From the NCBI RefSeq assembly GCF_001956855.1, contig NZ_MTHD01000001.1, forward strand, positions 124,001 to 188,000: a DNA stretch of 64,000 nucleotides. Direction: 5' to 3'. Below are positions 15,102 through 24,820 of the stretch, piece by piece. The notes under the pieces were generated by a model. It was not told where the DNA came from. It ran no database searches and saw only the letters and a list, made by a program, of their open reading frames with translations. The position numbers and the translations under genes are program-made. Position 1 is the first letter of the stretch. Each line of letters begins with the position of its first letter. The stretch is from Azonexus hydrophilus (GTDB lineage Bacteria > Pseudomonadota > Gammaproteobacteria > Burkholderiales > Rhodocyclaceae).

Positions 15102-18100
15102 ATGAACATGAACAGGCGGCAGTTCTTCAAGGTCTGCTCCGCCGGGCTAGGGGGGTCGTCCATCGCGCTGATGGGATTCTCACCGACCGCAGCCCTCGCG
15201 GAAGTACGCACCTTCAAGCTGGCCCGCGCCACCGAAACACGGAACATCTGTCCGTACTGCTCGGTGTCCTGCGGTGTCCTTATCTACTCGACCGGGGATA
15301 AATCCAAGAATTCCCAGTCCGAGATCATCCATATCGAAGGCGACCCGGATAATCCGGTCAATCGCGGAACGCTGTGCCCGAAGGGTGCCGGTCTGCGCGA
15401 CATGATCCAGAGCGAAAACCGGCTGAAGTGGCCGGAAGTCCGCGAAGCCGGTGCCAGCGAATGGAAGCGCATTTCCTGGAACGAAGCGTTCGACCGTATC
15501 GCCAAGCACATGAAGGCGGACCGCGATGCCAACTTCGTTGCCCAGAACGCCGACGGCCTGACTGTCAATCGCTGGCCGACCACCGGTTTCCTGGTTTCAT
15601 CCGCCTCGCAGAACGAAGCGGGCTATCTGACCGTCAAGACGCTTCGCGCGCTCGGCATTACCAGCCTCGACACCCAGGCTCGCATTTGACACTCCCCTAC
15701 GGTGGCCAGTCTGGCTCCGAGTTTCGGGCGTGGTGCGATGACCAACCATTGGGTGGACATCAAGAACGCTGATCTGGTTTTTGTCATGGGCGGCAACCCC
15801 GCTGAAGCGCATCCATGCGGCTTCAAGTGGGCGATCGAAGCCAAGAAAAACCGCAAGGCCAAGCTCGTGGTTGTTGACCCGCGCTTCAACCGTACCGCGT
15901 CGGTGGCCGATTACTACGCGCCGATCCGTTCCGGCTCCGACATCGCCTTCCTCGGCGGCGTCATCAACTACCTGTTGTCCAACGACAAGATCCATCACGA
16001 GTACGTGAAGGCGTATACCAACGCGTCCTTCCTGATCGATGGCGGCTTTGGTTTCGAGGACGGCATCTTCACCGGCTACAACGAGGAAAAGCGCAGCTAC
16101 GACAAGTCCACCTGGAAATACCAGATGGGCGACGACGGCTTCGCCAAAGTCGACGAGACCCTGCAGGACCCGCGCTGTGCTTTCCAGATGATGAAAGCGC
16201 ACTATTCCCGCTACACGCCGGAAATGGTGAGCCAGGTCTGCGGCACACCGAAGGATGCGTTCCTGAAAGTGTGCGAATACATCGCGTCGACCGCAGCAGC
16301 GGACAAGACGATGACCAGCCTGTACGCGCTGGGCTGGACCGAGCATTCGGTCGGTTCGCAGAACATCCGCTGCATGGCCATCATCCAGCAACTGCTCGGC
16401 AACATGGGTATGGCCGGTGGCGGCATCGGGGCATTGCGCGGTCACGCCAACGTCCAGGGCATCACCGACATGTGCGCCTACGCGCAGAACCTGCCGGGTT
16501 ACCTGAAGGCACCGACCGACGCCGACAAGGATCGGGCGAGCTACCTGGCTTCGCGTACGCCGAAGGCGCTGCGGCCGAACCAGATGAACTTCCCGCAGAA
16601 CTTCCCCAAGTGGTTCACCAGCCTGTGCAAGGCCTGGTGGGGAGATGCGGCAACGGCCGAGAACGACTTCGCCTACGACTACCTGCCCAAGCTGGGCGGT
16701 GCGTCGGACACGCTGTCGATCTTCAATGCGATGTACGAAGGCAAGATCAACGGCTTCTTCTGTCAGGGCTTCAACCCGCTGGCCTCGGTGCCGAACAAGC
16801 GCAAGGTCGGTGATGGTCTGGCCAAGCTGAAGTATCTGGTCATCATCGATCCGCTGGCGACCGACACGTCCGAGTTCTGGAAGCCGCACGGCGAGTTCAA
16901 TGACGTCAAGCCGGCCGAAATTCAGACCGAGGTTTTCCGTCTGCCGACGTCGCTGTTCGCCGAAACTTCCGGCACCTTCACCAACTCCGGACGCGTCATC
17001 CAGTGGCGCTGGAAGGCGGCGGAAGCACCGGGCGATTCGAAGGACGACACCGAGATCATCGCCAACCTGTTCCTGCGCCTCAAGGCCATGTACGCCAAGG
17101 AAGGCGGCGCCTTTGCCGATCCCATCCTGAAGCTGACCTGGAACTACACGCAGCCACTGAAGCCGTCTTCGGAAGAGTTGCTGCGCGAGATCAACGGCAA
17201 GGCGATCAGCGATGTGCTCGATCCCAAGGATCCGACCAAGGTGCTGGTCAAGGCCGGCGAGCAGTTGCCGAGCTTTGCCTTCCTCCGCGATGACGGTTCG
17301 ACGGCGTGCGGCAACTGGATCTACTCCGGTGTCTGGCCGCAGGCTGGCAACCTTTCGGCACGGCGCGACAACAGCGATCCGTCCGGCCTCGGCCAGACGC
17401 TGAACTGGGGCTTCGCCTGGCCAGTCAACCGGCGCATCCTGTACAACCGTGCTTCGGCGGATCCGTCCGGCAAGCCGTGGGATGCCAAGCGGACGGTGCT
17501 GAAATGGACCGGTTCGGCCTGGGCTGGCAACGACATTCCCGATATGCGTCCGAACGCGGCACCGGAAGAAATGGTGATGCCGTTCATCATGAATCCGGAA
17601 GGTGTAGCCCGTCTGTTCGCCCGCGACATGCTGGCCGAAGGTCCGTTCCCGGAGCACTACGAGCCGTTCGAAAGCCCGCTGGACAACAACCCGATGCACC
17701 CGAACAACCCCAAGGCCAAGTCGAATCCGGCCGCGCGGGTGTACAAGGGCGACATGGAAGCGTTCGGCACGGCCAAGGACTTCCCGTACGTGGCGACTAC
17801 CTACCGCCTGACCGAGCATTTCCACTACTGGACCAAGCAGAGTCGCATCAACGCGATCATGCAGCCGGAACAGTTCGTTGAAATTGGTGAGGAACTGGCG
17901 AAGGAGAAGGGCATCGTTGCCGGCGACCGGATCAAGATCCGCTCCAACCGCGGTTTCATCAAGGCGGTGGCGGTGGTGACCAAGCGCATCAAGGCACTGG
18001 ATGTGGACGGCAAGAAGGTGCACACCGTCGGCATTCCGATTCACTTCGGTTTCAAGGGGGCGACGAAGCCTGGCTTCATCACCAACACCCTGACCCCGTT

Positions 18101-18167
18101 CGTGGGTGACGCCAATGTGCAGACGCCGGAGTTCAAGGCGTTCCTGGTCAACATCGAGAAAGCGTAA
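15102..18167 (+). CDS. fdnG: formate dehydrogenase alpha subunit, selenocysteine-containing
   Basis: One reading frame of 1021 residues is interrupted only by a TGA at 15687-15689, which is read as selenocysteine 196 (same residue number as in E. coli FdnG). The context TQARI-U-HSPTVASLAPSFGRG is that of the family active site. The start follows AGGAGG by 9 bp. A twin-arginine signal (NRRQFFK) exports the folded protein. A [4Fe-4S] site is formed by CPYCSVSCGV and LCPKG, followed by the molybdopterin-binding domains. The subunit oxidises formate at a Mo- or W-bis-MGD centre on the periplasmic face and passes electrons to the beta subunit. The encoded SelA, SelB and tRNA-Sec support Sec insertion. 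Whether the product is closer to FdnG or FdoG cannot be told. Confidence 0.97.
15687..15719 (+). promoter_or_regulatory. bacterial SECIS element for UGA recoding
   Basis: Starting with the UGA, the mRNA folds a small hairpin: CGG, bulged U (15703), GGCC, loop AGUCU, GGCU, CCG. The bulged U and the loop G and U correspond to the bases that SelB recognises in E. coli SECIS elements. The distance from the UGA is also right. Confidence 0.85.
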
Positions 18168-18179
18168 GGGAGAGCTGAT

Positions 18180-19076
18180 ATGGCACTGCAATCGCTAGAC
18201 ATCAAACAGCGCTCCGCGACGACGACGCCCTCCACGCAAGTGCGGGAAACGATCGAAATCGCCAAGCTCATCGACGTTTCCGCCTGCATCGGCTGCAAGG
18301 CGTGTCAGGTGGCCTGCTCGGAGTGGAACGACATCCGCGACGAAGTCGGCAACTGCCACGGCGTCTACGACAACCCGATGGATCTGTCGGCGAAGTCGTG
18401 GACGGTGATGCGCTATACCGAGGTCGAGCAGGACAACAAGCTGGAGTGGCTGATCCGCAAGGACGGCTGCATGCACTGCGCTGATCCAGGTTGTTTGAAG
18501 GCTTGTCCGGCCCCGGGCGCGATCATCCAGTACAGCAACGGCATCGTCGATTTCCACCAGGAAAACTGCATCGGCTGCGGCTACTGCGTCACCGGCTGTC
18601 CGTTCAATGTCCCGCGCATCTCCAAGGAAGACAGCAAGGCCTACAAGTGCTCGCTGTGTTCCGACCGGGTCGCGGTCAACCAGGCCCCGGCCTGCGTCAA
18701 GGCGTGCCCGACCGGTGCGATCCAGTTCGGTTCGAAGGAGGACATGAAGGATTACGCCGCCAAGCGCGTCGAGGATCTCAAGGAACGTGGCTACGACCAG
18801 GCGGGGCTGTACGACCCGCAGGGTGTCGGTGGTACGCACGTGATGTACGTGCTGCATCACGCCGACAAGCCTGACCTGTATGCCGGCCTGCCGGCCAATC
18901 CGTCGATCAGCCCGCTGGTCGCGCTGTGGAAGGGCTTTGCCAAGCCTCTCGCCACCCTGGCCCTGGCCGGTGTTGCGCTGGGCAGCCTGTTCCACTACGT
19001 GACCAAGGGTCCGAACGAGGTCTCCAAGGAGATCGAGGACGAGATTGAGCGTGAAGACAAGGAGGAAGCAAAATGA
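18180..19076 (+). CDS. fdnH: formate dehydrogenase beta subunit (iron-sulfur)
   Basis: This 298-residue electron-transfer subunit has four cysteine clusters: [35 protein letters not shown] and CSLCSDR with ACVKACPTG. They bind four [4Fe-4S] centres linking the alpha subunit to the membrane haem subunit. A single C-terminal membrane helix ([17 protein letters not shown], about residues 260-276) anchors it, followed by an acidic and basic cytoplasmic tail. It begins 12 bp after the alpha gene with GGGAGA before it, and its end overlaps the gamma gene. Confidence 0.96.
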   Translation: MALQSLDIKQRSATTTPSTQVRETIEIAKLIDVSACIGCKACQVACSEWNDIRDEVGNCHGVYDNPMDLSAKSWTVMRYTEVEQDNKLEWLIRKDGCMHCADPGCLKACPAPGAIIQYSNGIVDFHQENCIGCGYCVTGCPFNVPRISKEDSKAYKCSLCSDRVAVNQAPACVKACPTGAIQFGSKEDMKDYAAKRVEDLKERGYDQAGLYDPQGVGGTHVMYVLHHADKPDLYAGLPANPSISPLVALWKGFAKPLATLALAGVALGSLFHYVTKGPNEVSKEIEDEIEREDKEEAK

Positions 19077-19693
19077 TCCGCGATCCCAAGGACCTCAAGC
19101 GCTACACGGCGTCGGAACGGGCCAATCACTGGGTGGTGGGCATCAGCTTCATCCTGCTCGCCCTCTCTGGACTGGCCTTCTTTCACCCGGCGTTCTTCCC
19201 GCTGACGCAACTGTTCGGCGGCCCGGTGTGGACCCGTATCCTGCACCCCTACCTGGGGGTGATCATGGCCATCGGGTTCATCGTCATGTTCTTCCGCTTC
19301 AAGCACCTGAACAAGATGACGCCGGCGGACAAGGAGTGGCTGAGCAAGGTCGACCAGATGGTCGACGGCGACGACCACAACATGCCGGAGCAGGGCAAGT
19401 ACAACGGCGGCCAGAAGGTGATGTTCTGGGCACTGGCCATCAGCATGCTGCTGATGATCCTGTCCGGCATCGTCATCTGGCGGGCCTGGTTCGACCTGCC
19501 GGTGGACATCGTCCGTCTCGGCGCCGTCGTCCATGCCGCTGCCGGTGCCGTGATGATCGGTCTGATCATGGTGCACGTCTATGCCGCCATCTGGGTCAAG
19601 GGCACCATCCGCGCCATGTGGTACGGCACGGTCACCCGCGCCTGGGCCAAGCAGCATCACCGTGGCTGGTACCGTCAGATGACCGGCAAGTAA
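19073..19693 (+). CDS. fdnI: formate dehydrogenase gamma subunit, cytochrome b556
   Basis: This integral membrane protein of 206 residues has four hydrophobic helices. Histidines that fit the haem b ligands lie in [16 protein letters not shown] and [22 protein letters not shown]. It takes electrons from the beta subunit and reduces quinone, completing the proton-motive formate:quinone oxidoreductase. Its ATG overlaps the stop of the beta gene (ATGA), with AGGAGG just upstream. The length fits the FdnI/FdoI family. Confidence 0.95.
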   Translation: MIRDPKDLKRYTASERANHWVVGISFILLALSGLAFFHPAFFPLTQLFGGPVWTRILHPYLGVIMAIGFIVMFFRFKHLNKMTPADKEWLSKVDQMVDGDDHNMPEQGKYNGGQKVMFWALAISMLLMILSGIVIWRAWFDLPVDIVRLGAVVHAAAGAVMIGLIMVHVYAAIWVKGTIRAMWYGTVTRAWAKQHHRGWYRQMTGK

Positions 19694-19781
19694 GCCCGCC
19701 CGGTTTGTATTGATTTGCTTTTCCTTGCGTTACAGGGGCTCTGCAGGGAACATCCTGCATCCCCTCTTTTTTCGAGTCCTC

Positions 19782-20687
19782 ATGCAAAGCCAACCGATCG
19801 ATTTTCATCCGCCGGCGGAAGAAGCCGCGGCTTTCCTGTTGCCGGTGACGGCCAGCCTGTTTGCCGACCGTGCCGACCGTTTCGACGCGCTCGCCGTCGG
19901 CCACAGCCTGGGTGACTGGCTGGTTTTCCTCGGTCAGTTGAGCCGGGCCCAGCAGTCAGCCCTGAATGCCTTGCCCGAACTGCCGCTGCCCGATGTCGCA
20001 TCGCTGGAACAGGCGCGTGTGCACGGCATGCCGCCGCTGAATGTGGCCAACTGTCCGGCAGCCTGGCGCGATGCGCTGCGCCGGATTGCCGGCGAACTCG
20101 CCGCACAGGCCCCCGACACCGCCGCCAGCGTGCTGGCGACCCTGGCGGCCGCCGACGATGCCCGCCTCGACCAGCTGGCCGATGCGCTGTTGAGCGGCGA
20201 ACCGGCCGCCGGCGATGTCGCCGAGTTGCCCTTCGTCGCGGCGGCGCTGCAGGTCGTCTTCACCCGCCTGGCCAGCCAGTTCGACGCCAGCCAGCTGCAG
20301 CCGCTCGACGCCCACGGCGTCTGCCCGTGCTGCGGCAGCCCGGCGGTCGCCAGCGTCGTCCGTCTGGGCGCGGCGATCAACAACCTGCGTTATCTGCACT
20401 GCAGCCTGTGCAACAGCGAGTGGAACGTCGCCCGCGCCACTTGCACGACCTGCGATACCGACCAGCAGGTCGCGCTGCAGGAACTGGAAGGCAGCAAGGG
20501 AGCGGTCCGTGCCGAGACCTGCGATGCCTGCAAGAGCTATCTGAAGATCGTCTACCAGGACAAGGACCCGAACGTCGATCCGGTGGCCGACGACCTCGCC
20601 ACGCTGGCGCTCGACATGCTCGTCAACGAAGCCGGCTACGAGCGTAGCGGTCCCAATCTGCTGCTCATTGGCGCCTATAGCGGCTGA
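19782..20687 (+). CDS. fdhE: formate dehydrogenase accessory protein FdhE
   Basis: The start at 19782 gives 301 residues, close to the family length; upstream in-frame codons lack a ribosome site. The C-terminal half is a rubredoxin-like metal-binding region with paired cysteines: [24 protein letters not shown] and CDACKSYL. FdhE is a cytoplasmic chaperone needed for respiratory formate dehydrogenase maturation before Tat export. It follows the structural genes by 88 bp and precedes selA, so it is probably in the same operon. Confidence 0.93.
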   Translation: MQSQPIDFHPPAEEAAAFLLPVTASLFADRADRFDALAVGHSLGDWLVFLGQLSRAQQSALNALPELPLPDVASLEQARVHGMPPLNVANCPAAWRDALRRIAGELAAQAPDTAASVLATLAAADDARLDQLADALLSGEPAAGDVAELPFVAAALQVVFTRLASQFDASQLQPLDAHGVCPCCGSPAVASVVRLGAAINNLRYLHCSLCNSEWNVARATCTTCDTDQQVALQELEGSKGAVRAETCDACKSYLKIVYQDKDPNVDPVADDLATLALDMLVNEAGYERSGPNLLLIGAYSG

Positions 20688-20731
20688 TCCAGCCTTTTTC
20701 TCAACCTTTCTGCCCGGTCCGGGTGAAGGCC

Positions 20732-22141
20732 ATGAACGAAAATTCCAGCGAAGTTTCCCGTCTGCCCGCGGTCGACCGCGTCCTCAAGCAACTCCCGGAT
20801 CTGATCGAGGCGCACGGTCGCCAGCCGGTGACCGCCTGCGTCCGCGCCGAGCTGGCCGCTGCCCGCGAAGGCGCGAAGCACGGACTGCCCTTGCCCGATG
20901 AGGCGACGCTGCTTGTCGCCATCCACCGCCGTGCCGAAGCCGCCGCCCGCGCCAATCTGCGGCCGGTGTTCAACCTGACCGGTACCGTGCTGCACACCAA
21001 CCTCGGCCGCGCGCTGTTGTCCGAAGAGGCCATCGCGCTGATGGTCGAGGCGGCGCGTTCGCCGTGTGCGCTTGAATACGACCTTGCTTCGGGCGGGCGC
21101 GGTGACCGCGACGATCTGGTGTCCGGCCTGCTTGCCGAACTGGTCGCCGGTGGTTCGCCAGAGATTGCGGCAACCATCGTCAACAACAACGCCGCCGCCG
21201 TGCTGCTGACGCTGAACGCGCTGGCCCAGGGCAAGGAGGCGGTGGTCTCGCGCGGTGAACTGGTCGAGATCGGCGGCGCCTTCCGCGTCCCCGACGTGAT
21301 GCGTCGGGCGCAGGTGAAGCTGGTCGAAATCGGCACCACCAACCGCACGCACGCCAGGGACTATGCCGAGGCCATCGGCGCGAAGACGGCGCTGCTGATG
21401 AAGGTGCATACCAGCAATTACGTGGTCACCGGCTTCACTGCTGCGGTCGACGAGAAGGAAGTGGCAAAAATCGCCCACGATGCCGGGCTGCCGTTCGTTG
21501 TCGATCTCGGCAGCGGCACGCTGACCGATTTCGCCGCCCTCGGCCTGCCACCCGAGCCGACGCCGCAGCAGGCGCTGGCGGCCGGTGCCGACATCGTCAC
21601 CTTCTCCGGCGACAAGCTGCTCGGCGGTCCACAGGCCGGGCTGATCGTCGGCCGCAAGGACCTGATCGCGAAGATCAAGAAAAACCCGCTGAAGCGCGCG
21701 CTGCGCGTCGGCAAGACGACGCTCGCCGCGCTGGAAGCAACGCTGCGCCTGTACCGTGACCCCGACCGCCTTACCGAACGCCTGCCGACCTTGCGCCTGC
21801 TGACCCGGCCGCTGACCGACATCGCCGCCCTCGGCGAGCGCCTGCTGCCGGCAGTGCAGGCCGCCGTCGGCGTATCATTCGCCGTCTCGGTCGAGGACTG
21901 CAGCAGCCAGATCGGCAGCGGTGCGTTGCCGGTCGAACGCCTGGCGTCGCAGGCGCTGGTCTTGCGGTCGACGGCCAAAAAACCGGGAAAAATGCTGTCG
22001 ACCGTAGAATCCGCGTTCCGCGCGCTGCCGCAGCCGGTGATCGGCCATATCCGTGACGATGCCTTCCGGCTCGACCTGCGCTGTCTGGAAACGAAGGATG
22101 AAGCGCGCTTCGTCGCGCAACTGCATGCATTGAAGCTTTGA
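20732..22141 (+). CDS. selA: L-seryl-tRNA(Sec) selenium transferase
   Basis: This PLP enzyme of 469 residues converts Ser-tRNA(Sec) to Sec-tRNA(Sec) with selenophosphate. The ATG at 20732 is preferred over a GTG at 20723 because the PLP lysine in [13 protein letters not shown] then falls at Lys295, as in E. coli SelA. Other family landmarks are [33 protein letters not shown] and EIGTTNRTH. It lies 44 bp after fdhE, and with selB and tRNA-Sec forms a Sec-decoding set next to the selenoprotein gene. No selD is present in the window. Confidence 0.97.
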   Translation: MNENSSEVSRLPAVDRVLKQLPDLIEAHGRQPVTACVRAELAAAREGAKHGLPLPDEATLLVAIHRRAEAAARANLRPVFNLTGTVLHTNLGRALLSEEAIALMVEAARSPCALEYDLASGGRGDRDDLVSGLLAELVAGGSPEIAATIVNNNAAAVLLTLNALAQGKEAVVSRGELVEIGGAFRVPDVMRRAQVKLVEIGTTNRTHARDYAEAIGAKTALLMKVHTSNYVVTGFTAAVDEKEVAKIAHDAGLPFVVDLGSGTLTDFAALGLPPEPTPQQALAAGADIVTFSGDKLLGGPQAGLIVGRKDLIAKIKKNPLKRALRVGKTTLAALEATLRLYRDPDRLTERLPTLRLLTRPLTDIAALGERLLPAVQAAVGVSFAVSVEDCSSQIGSGALPVERLASQALVLRSTAKKPGKMLSTVESAFRALPQPVIGHIRDDAFRLDLRCLETKDEARFVAQLHALKL

Positions 22142-22273
22142 TTTTTCCGGAAATGACCTGGTGTGGCGGTCCGCGTACCGCCCGTCATTCCCGACCCCCG
22201 GCGCCGTCAGGCGCCACCCTGTAAATCCGGGCATCTCCGTGCCTGGATGGTTCATTCCAATGGAGACGACAAC

Positions 22274-23608
22274 ATGAGTTTCAACCGCCGACAATTCCTC
22301 GCCGCCGGCGCGGCACTCGGGGCGACGGGCGCCATCGCCGCACCGATCAGCCCGCTGCCTTTCCTGATCCAGATGCAGTCCGACCCGCTGCTGCCGAAAG
22401 CAACGGGCAAGCGTGTCGTCATCTGCGGTGGCGGCTGGGGCGGCGTTTCTGCCGCCAAGCACCTGAAACTGCTCGATCCGACGCTCGATGTCGTGCTGCT
22501 CGAACGCAATCCGGTGTTCTTCTCGTGCCCGATGAGCAACAAGTGGCTGGTCGACGTCGTCGACACCCAATTCCTGACGCACAGTTATCTCGATGTTGCG
22601 CAGAAATACGGCTACACCTTTGTCCAGACCGAAGTCACTGCCTTCGAGCGTGACAAGAAGCGCATCATCACCGCCCAGGGCTGGATCGACTACGACTACC
22701 TGATCGTCGGCGCCGGCATCCGCTACAACTACGAAGCCTGGTTCGGCAACGACCGCAAGGCGGCCGACTACACCAAGGCGATGTTCCCGGCAGCCTACAT
22801 TCCGAATGCCGAGCATTTCCGCCTGAAGCAGAGCATCCAGAACTTCAAGGGCGGCGATCTGGTGATGACGCTGCCGCCGCCGCCGCACCGCTGCCCGCCG
22901 TCGCCGTACGAGCGCGCCTGCCTGATCGCCGGCCTGTTCAAGGAGCGCAAGATCAAGGGCAAGATCATCATCCTCGACCCGAAGCCGAGTCCGGCGCCGA
23001 TCACCGGCGGTTTCCAGGAAGCCTTCAGCGAGCTGTACAAGGACCAGATCGTCTATGTGCCGAAGGCGGTGATCAGCGAGGTCGATCCGTTCAACAAGAA
23101 GATCAAGACTGCCGCCGGCGATTTCAGCTTCGACCATTCGATCCTGATGGCCCCGCACCAGGCCGGCGACATGGCCTGGAAGGCCGGCGTCATCGGCAAG
23201 AACGACGAAGGCAAGCCGACCGGCTGGGCCGGTGTCGATCCCTTCTTCCTGAACCTGAAGGACGATCCCGACACCTACGTCATCGGCGATGCGGTCGGCG
23301 TCGTCTCGCCGCTGTTCCGCTTCTATCCGAAGGCCGGGCACGTCGCCAACGCGCACGCGAAGATCGTCGCCAGGTACATCACCGAGCGGGTCAAGGGGCG
23401 CGAACCGAAGTACGCGCTGCCGGACAACCTCTGTTTCATGATGGTCAACACCGCGCCGCGCGAGGACATTGCCGTGCGTTTCAAGTACTGGGTCAACGAC
23501 AAGGGCCTGATCGTCCAGGATCAGGACGACGACAACCTGCGCCGTGCCGAACTGGTGACCGAGGACTTTGCCTGGGCCGGCCGGATGTACGAGGACATGT
23601 TCGGCTGA
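22274..23608 (+). CDS. flavocytochrome c sulfide dehydrogenase-like flavoprotein, Tat-exported
   Basis: This 444-residue FAD protein starts at 22274, 7 bp after GGAGA, with a twin-arginine leader (FNRRQFLAAGAALGATG). The FAD-binding motif is VVICGGGWGGVSAAKHL. Cysteines in FFSCPMSNKW, PPHRCPPSPYERACLIAG and DNLCFMMV lie where FccB-type proteins have conserved ones, two of which form the redox disulfide that attacks sulfide. GDAVGVVSPLFRFYPKAGHVAN is a second FAD-domain landmark. FccB normally pairs with a c-type cytochrome, which is not encoded here. It lies between selA and selB, so a link to sulfide or selenide chemistry is possible but is only inference. Confidence 0.85.
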   Translation: MSFNRRQFLAAGAALGATGAIAAPISPLPFLIQMQSDPLLPKATGKRVVICGGGWGGVSAAKHLKLLDPTLDVVLLERNPVFFSCPMSNKWLVDVVDTQFLTHSYLDVAQKYGYTFVQTEVTAFERDKKRIITAQGWIDYDYLIVGAGIRYNYEAWFGNDRKAADYTKAMFPAAYIPNAEHFRLKQSIQNFKGGDLVMTLPPPPHRCPPSPYERACLIAGLFKERKIKGKIIILDPKPSPAPITGGFQEAFSELYKDQIVYVPKAVISEVDPFNKKIKTAAGDFSFDHSILMAPHQAGDMAWKAGVIGKNDEGKPTGWAGVDPFFLNLKDDPDTYVIGDAVGVVSPLFRFYPKAGHVANAHAKIVARYITERVKGREPKYALPDNLCFMMVNTAPREDIAVRFKYWVNDKGLIVQDQDDDNLRRAELVTEDFAWAGRMYEDMFG

Positions 23609-23618
23609 GCGCCGGACG

Positions 23619-23638
23619 GCGGTTTCACGTGAAACCGC
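23619..23638. other. parS-like site 2 (intergenic, 20-bp perfect palindrome)
   Basis: GCGGTTTCACGTGAAACCGC is a perfect palindrome centred on the ParB core GTTTCACGTGAAAC. It lies between two genes and is the strongest of the four parS-like sites. Confidence 0.8.
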
Positions 23639-23703
23639 TGGGCATGGCGGGCGCGAATGGGCGCCCGCCATGCCAGAATGAGATTTTTGAATTGAAAACC
23701 ACG

Positions 23704-24255
23704 ATGTCCCGCTTCCTCTTCCTCGACGCCACCACCCGCGAACCCGGCCACACCAGCAACAGCGAAACGCTCGCCCGCCATGCCGCTGCCGCTTTGCCGG
23801 CAGATGCCGGGCAGCACTGGCTGCGCCTCGCCGACCTCGACTTGCCGCCCTTCGTCGACCTGCGCCACACCGCCGGCAGCTATCCGCCGCCGACCGGCGA
23901 CCTGAAGACGCTGCTCGACGAGACCCTGGCCGCCACCGACCTCGTTTTCGTCTCGCCGGTCTACTGGTTCTCGGTGCCGTCGCCGCTGAAGACCTACCTC
24001 GACCACTGGAGCGCCTGGCTGCGCGTGCCCGGTGTCGATTTCAAGGCAGCCATGGCCGGCAAGCGGCTGTGGGTGATCGCCACCAGCGGCAACCGCGACA
24101 AGGCGCAGCCGATGTTCGACAGCTACCGGCTGTGCGCCGAATTCCTCGCCATGGAATTCCGGCCGCCGCTGTGGGGCAAGGGCGGGGCGCCCGGCGCAGT
24201 GCTCGCCGATGGCGAGGCGCTGGCCGCCGCAGCATCCTATTTCCAGCCGGTTTGA
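23704..24255 (+). CDS. NAD(P)H-dependent FMN reductase-like flavodoxin-fold protein
   Basis: This 183-residue cytoplasmic protein starts at 23704 with MSRFLFLDATTREPGHTSNSETLARHA, which gives the flavodoxin-type first strand and phosphate loop. DLVFVSPVYWFSVPSPLKTYLDHW is the FMN-binding loop typical of the NADPH-dependent FMN reductase and NAD(P)H quinone reductase families. It would reduce quinones, flavins or other acceptors with NAD(P)H. It lies 95 bp after the FCSD-like gene and 10 bp before the DHFR-like gene, so it is probably co-transcribed with selB. The acceptor is unknown. Confidence 0.85.
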   Translation: MSRFLFLDATTREPGHTSNSETLARHAAAALPADAGQHWLRLADLDLPPFVDLRHTAGSYPPPTGDLKTLLDETLAATDLVFVSPVYWFSVPSPLKTYLDHWSAWLRVPGVDFKAAMAGKRLWVIATSGNRDKAQPMFDSYRLCAEFLAMEFRPPLWGKGGAPGAVLADGEALAAAASYFQPV

Positions 24256-24265
24256 GTCGTTGGCG

Positions 24266-24820
24266 ATGCGCGTCTCCGTCTTCATCGCTACCAGTCTCGA
24301 CGGCTACATCGCCCGAGCGGACGGTTCGCTGGATTGGCTGGAGGTTCAGAATGCCCGTATCCCGCCCGGGGAAGACTGCGGCTACGGTGATTTCATGGCC
24401 GATATCGATGTGCTGCTGATGGGGCGCGCGACTTTCGACCAAGTCAGCACCTTTCCCGAATGGCCCTACACCCGGAAGCGAGTGATCGTCCTGTCGCACC
24501 GTCCGTTGTCGGGGCCTTATGCGAGTCACGTCGCTCGTCAGGCGGGCGAGCCGAAGGAAATACTGGCCGCGCTGCAGAGCGTGGGCGCTCGCCATATTTA
24601 CCTGGACGGCGGGCAGACCATTCAGGCCTTTCTGCGCGCCGGTCTGGTGGACGATATGGTCATTACTTGTGTCCCGGTGCTGCTCGGTGGCGGGCGTCGC
24701 CTGTTCGGCCAGCTTGCTGCGGATCTGCCGCTGGAAACCCTGTCCAGCCGCAGTTACCCGTTTGGTTTCGTGCAGACCGCCTATCGCGTAGGGCGAGCGA
24801 ATCCCGGAGGCGAGTCATGA
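24266..24820 (+). CDS. dihydrofolate reductase-like (RibD C-terminal domain family) protein
   Basis: This 184-residue protein begins MRVSVFIATSLDGYIARADGSLDWL, the signature start of the YyaP/RibD C-terminal DHFR-like reductases, followed by LLMGRATFDQVSTFPEWPY, IYLDGGQTIQAFL and TCVPVLLGGGRRLFG. Such proteins bind NADPH, but their substrates are mostly unknown. Its stop codon overlaps the selB start (ATGA), so it is translationally coupled to the selenocysteine elongation factor. Whether this is functional or accidental is not clear. Confidence 0.88.
   Translation: MRVSVFIATSLDGYIARADGSLDWLEVQNARIPPGEDCGYGDFMADIDVLLMGRATFDQVSTFPEWPYTRKRVIVLSHRPLSGPYASHVARQAGEPKEILAALQSVGARHIYLDGGQTIQAFLRAGLVDDMVITCVPVLLGGGRRLFGQLAADLPLETLSSRSYPFGFVQTAYRVGRANPGGES

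Noticed and set aside
15687..15701. Frameshift or nonsense mutation in formate dehydrogenase
   Set aside because: The frame on both sides is the same, the stop is UGA, the residue position and surroundings match the known Sec site, a SECIS follows and Sec-decoding genes are adjacent.
15597..18191. Minus-strand open frame of about 864 codons opposite the formate dehydrogenase alpha gene
   Set aside because: It is a shadow of the FDH gene. No domain is recognisable and there is no promoter or ribosome site.
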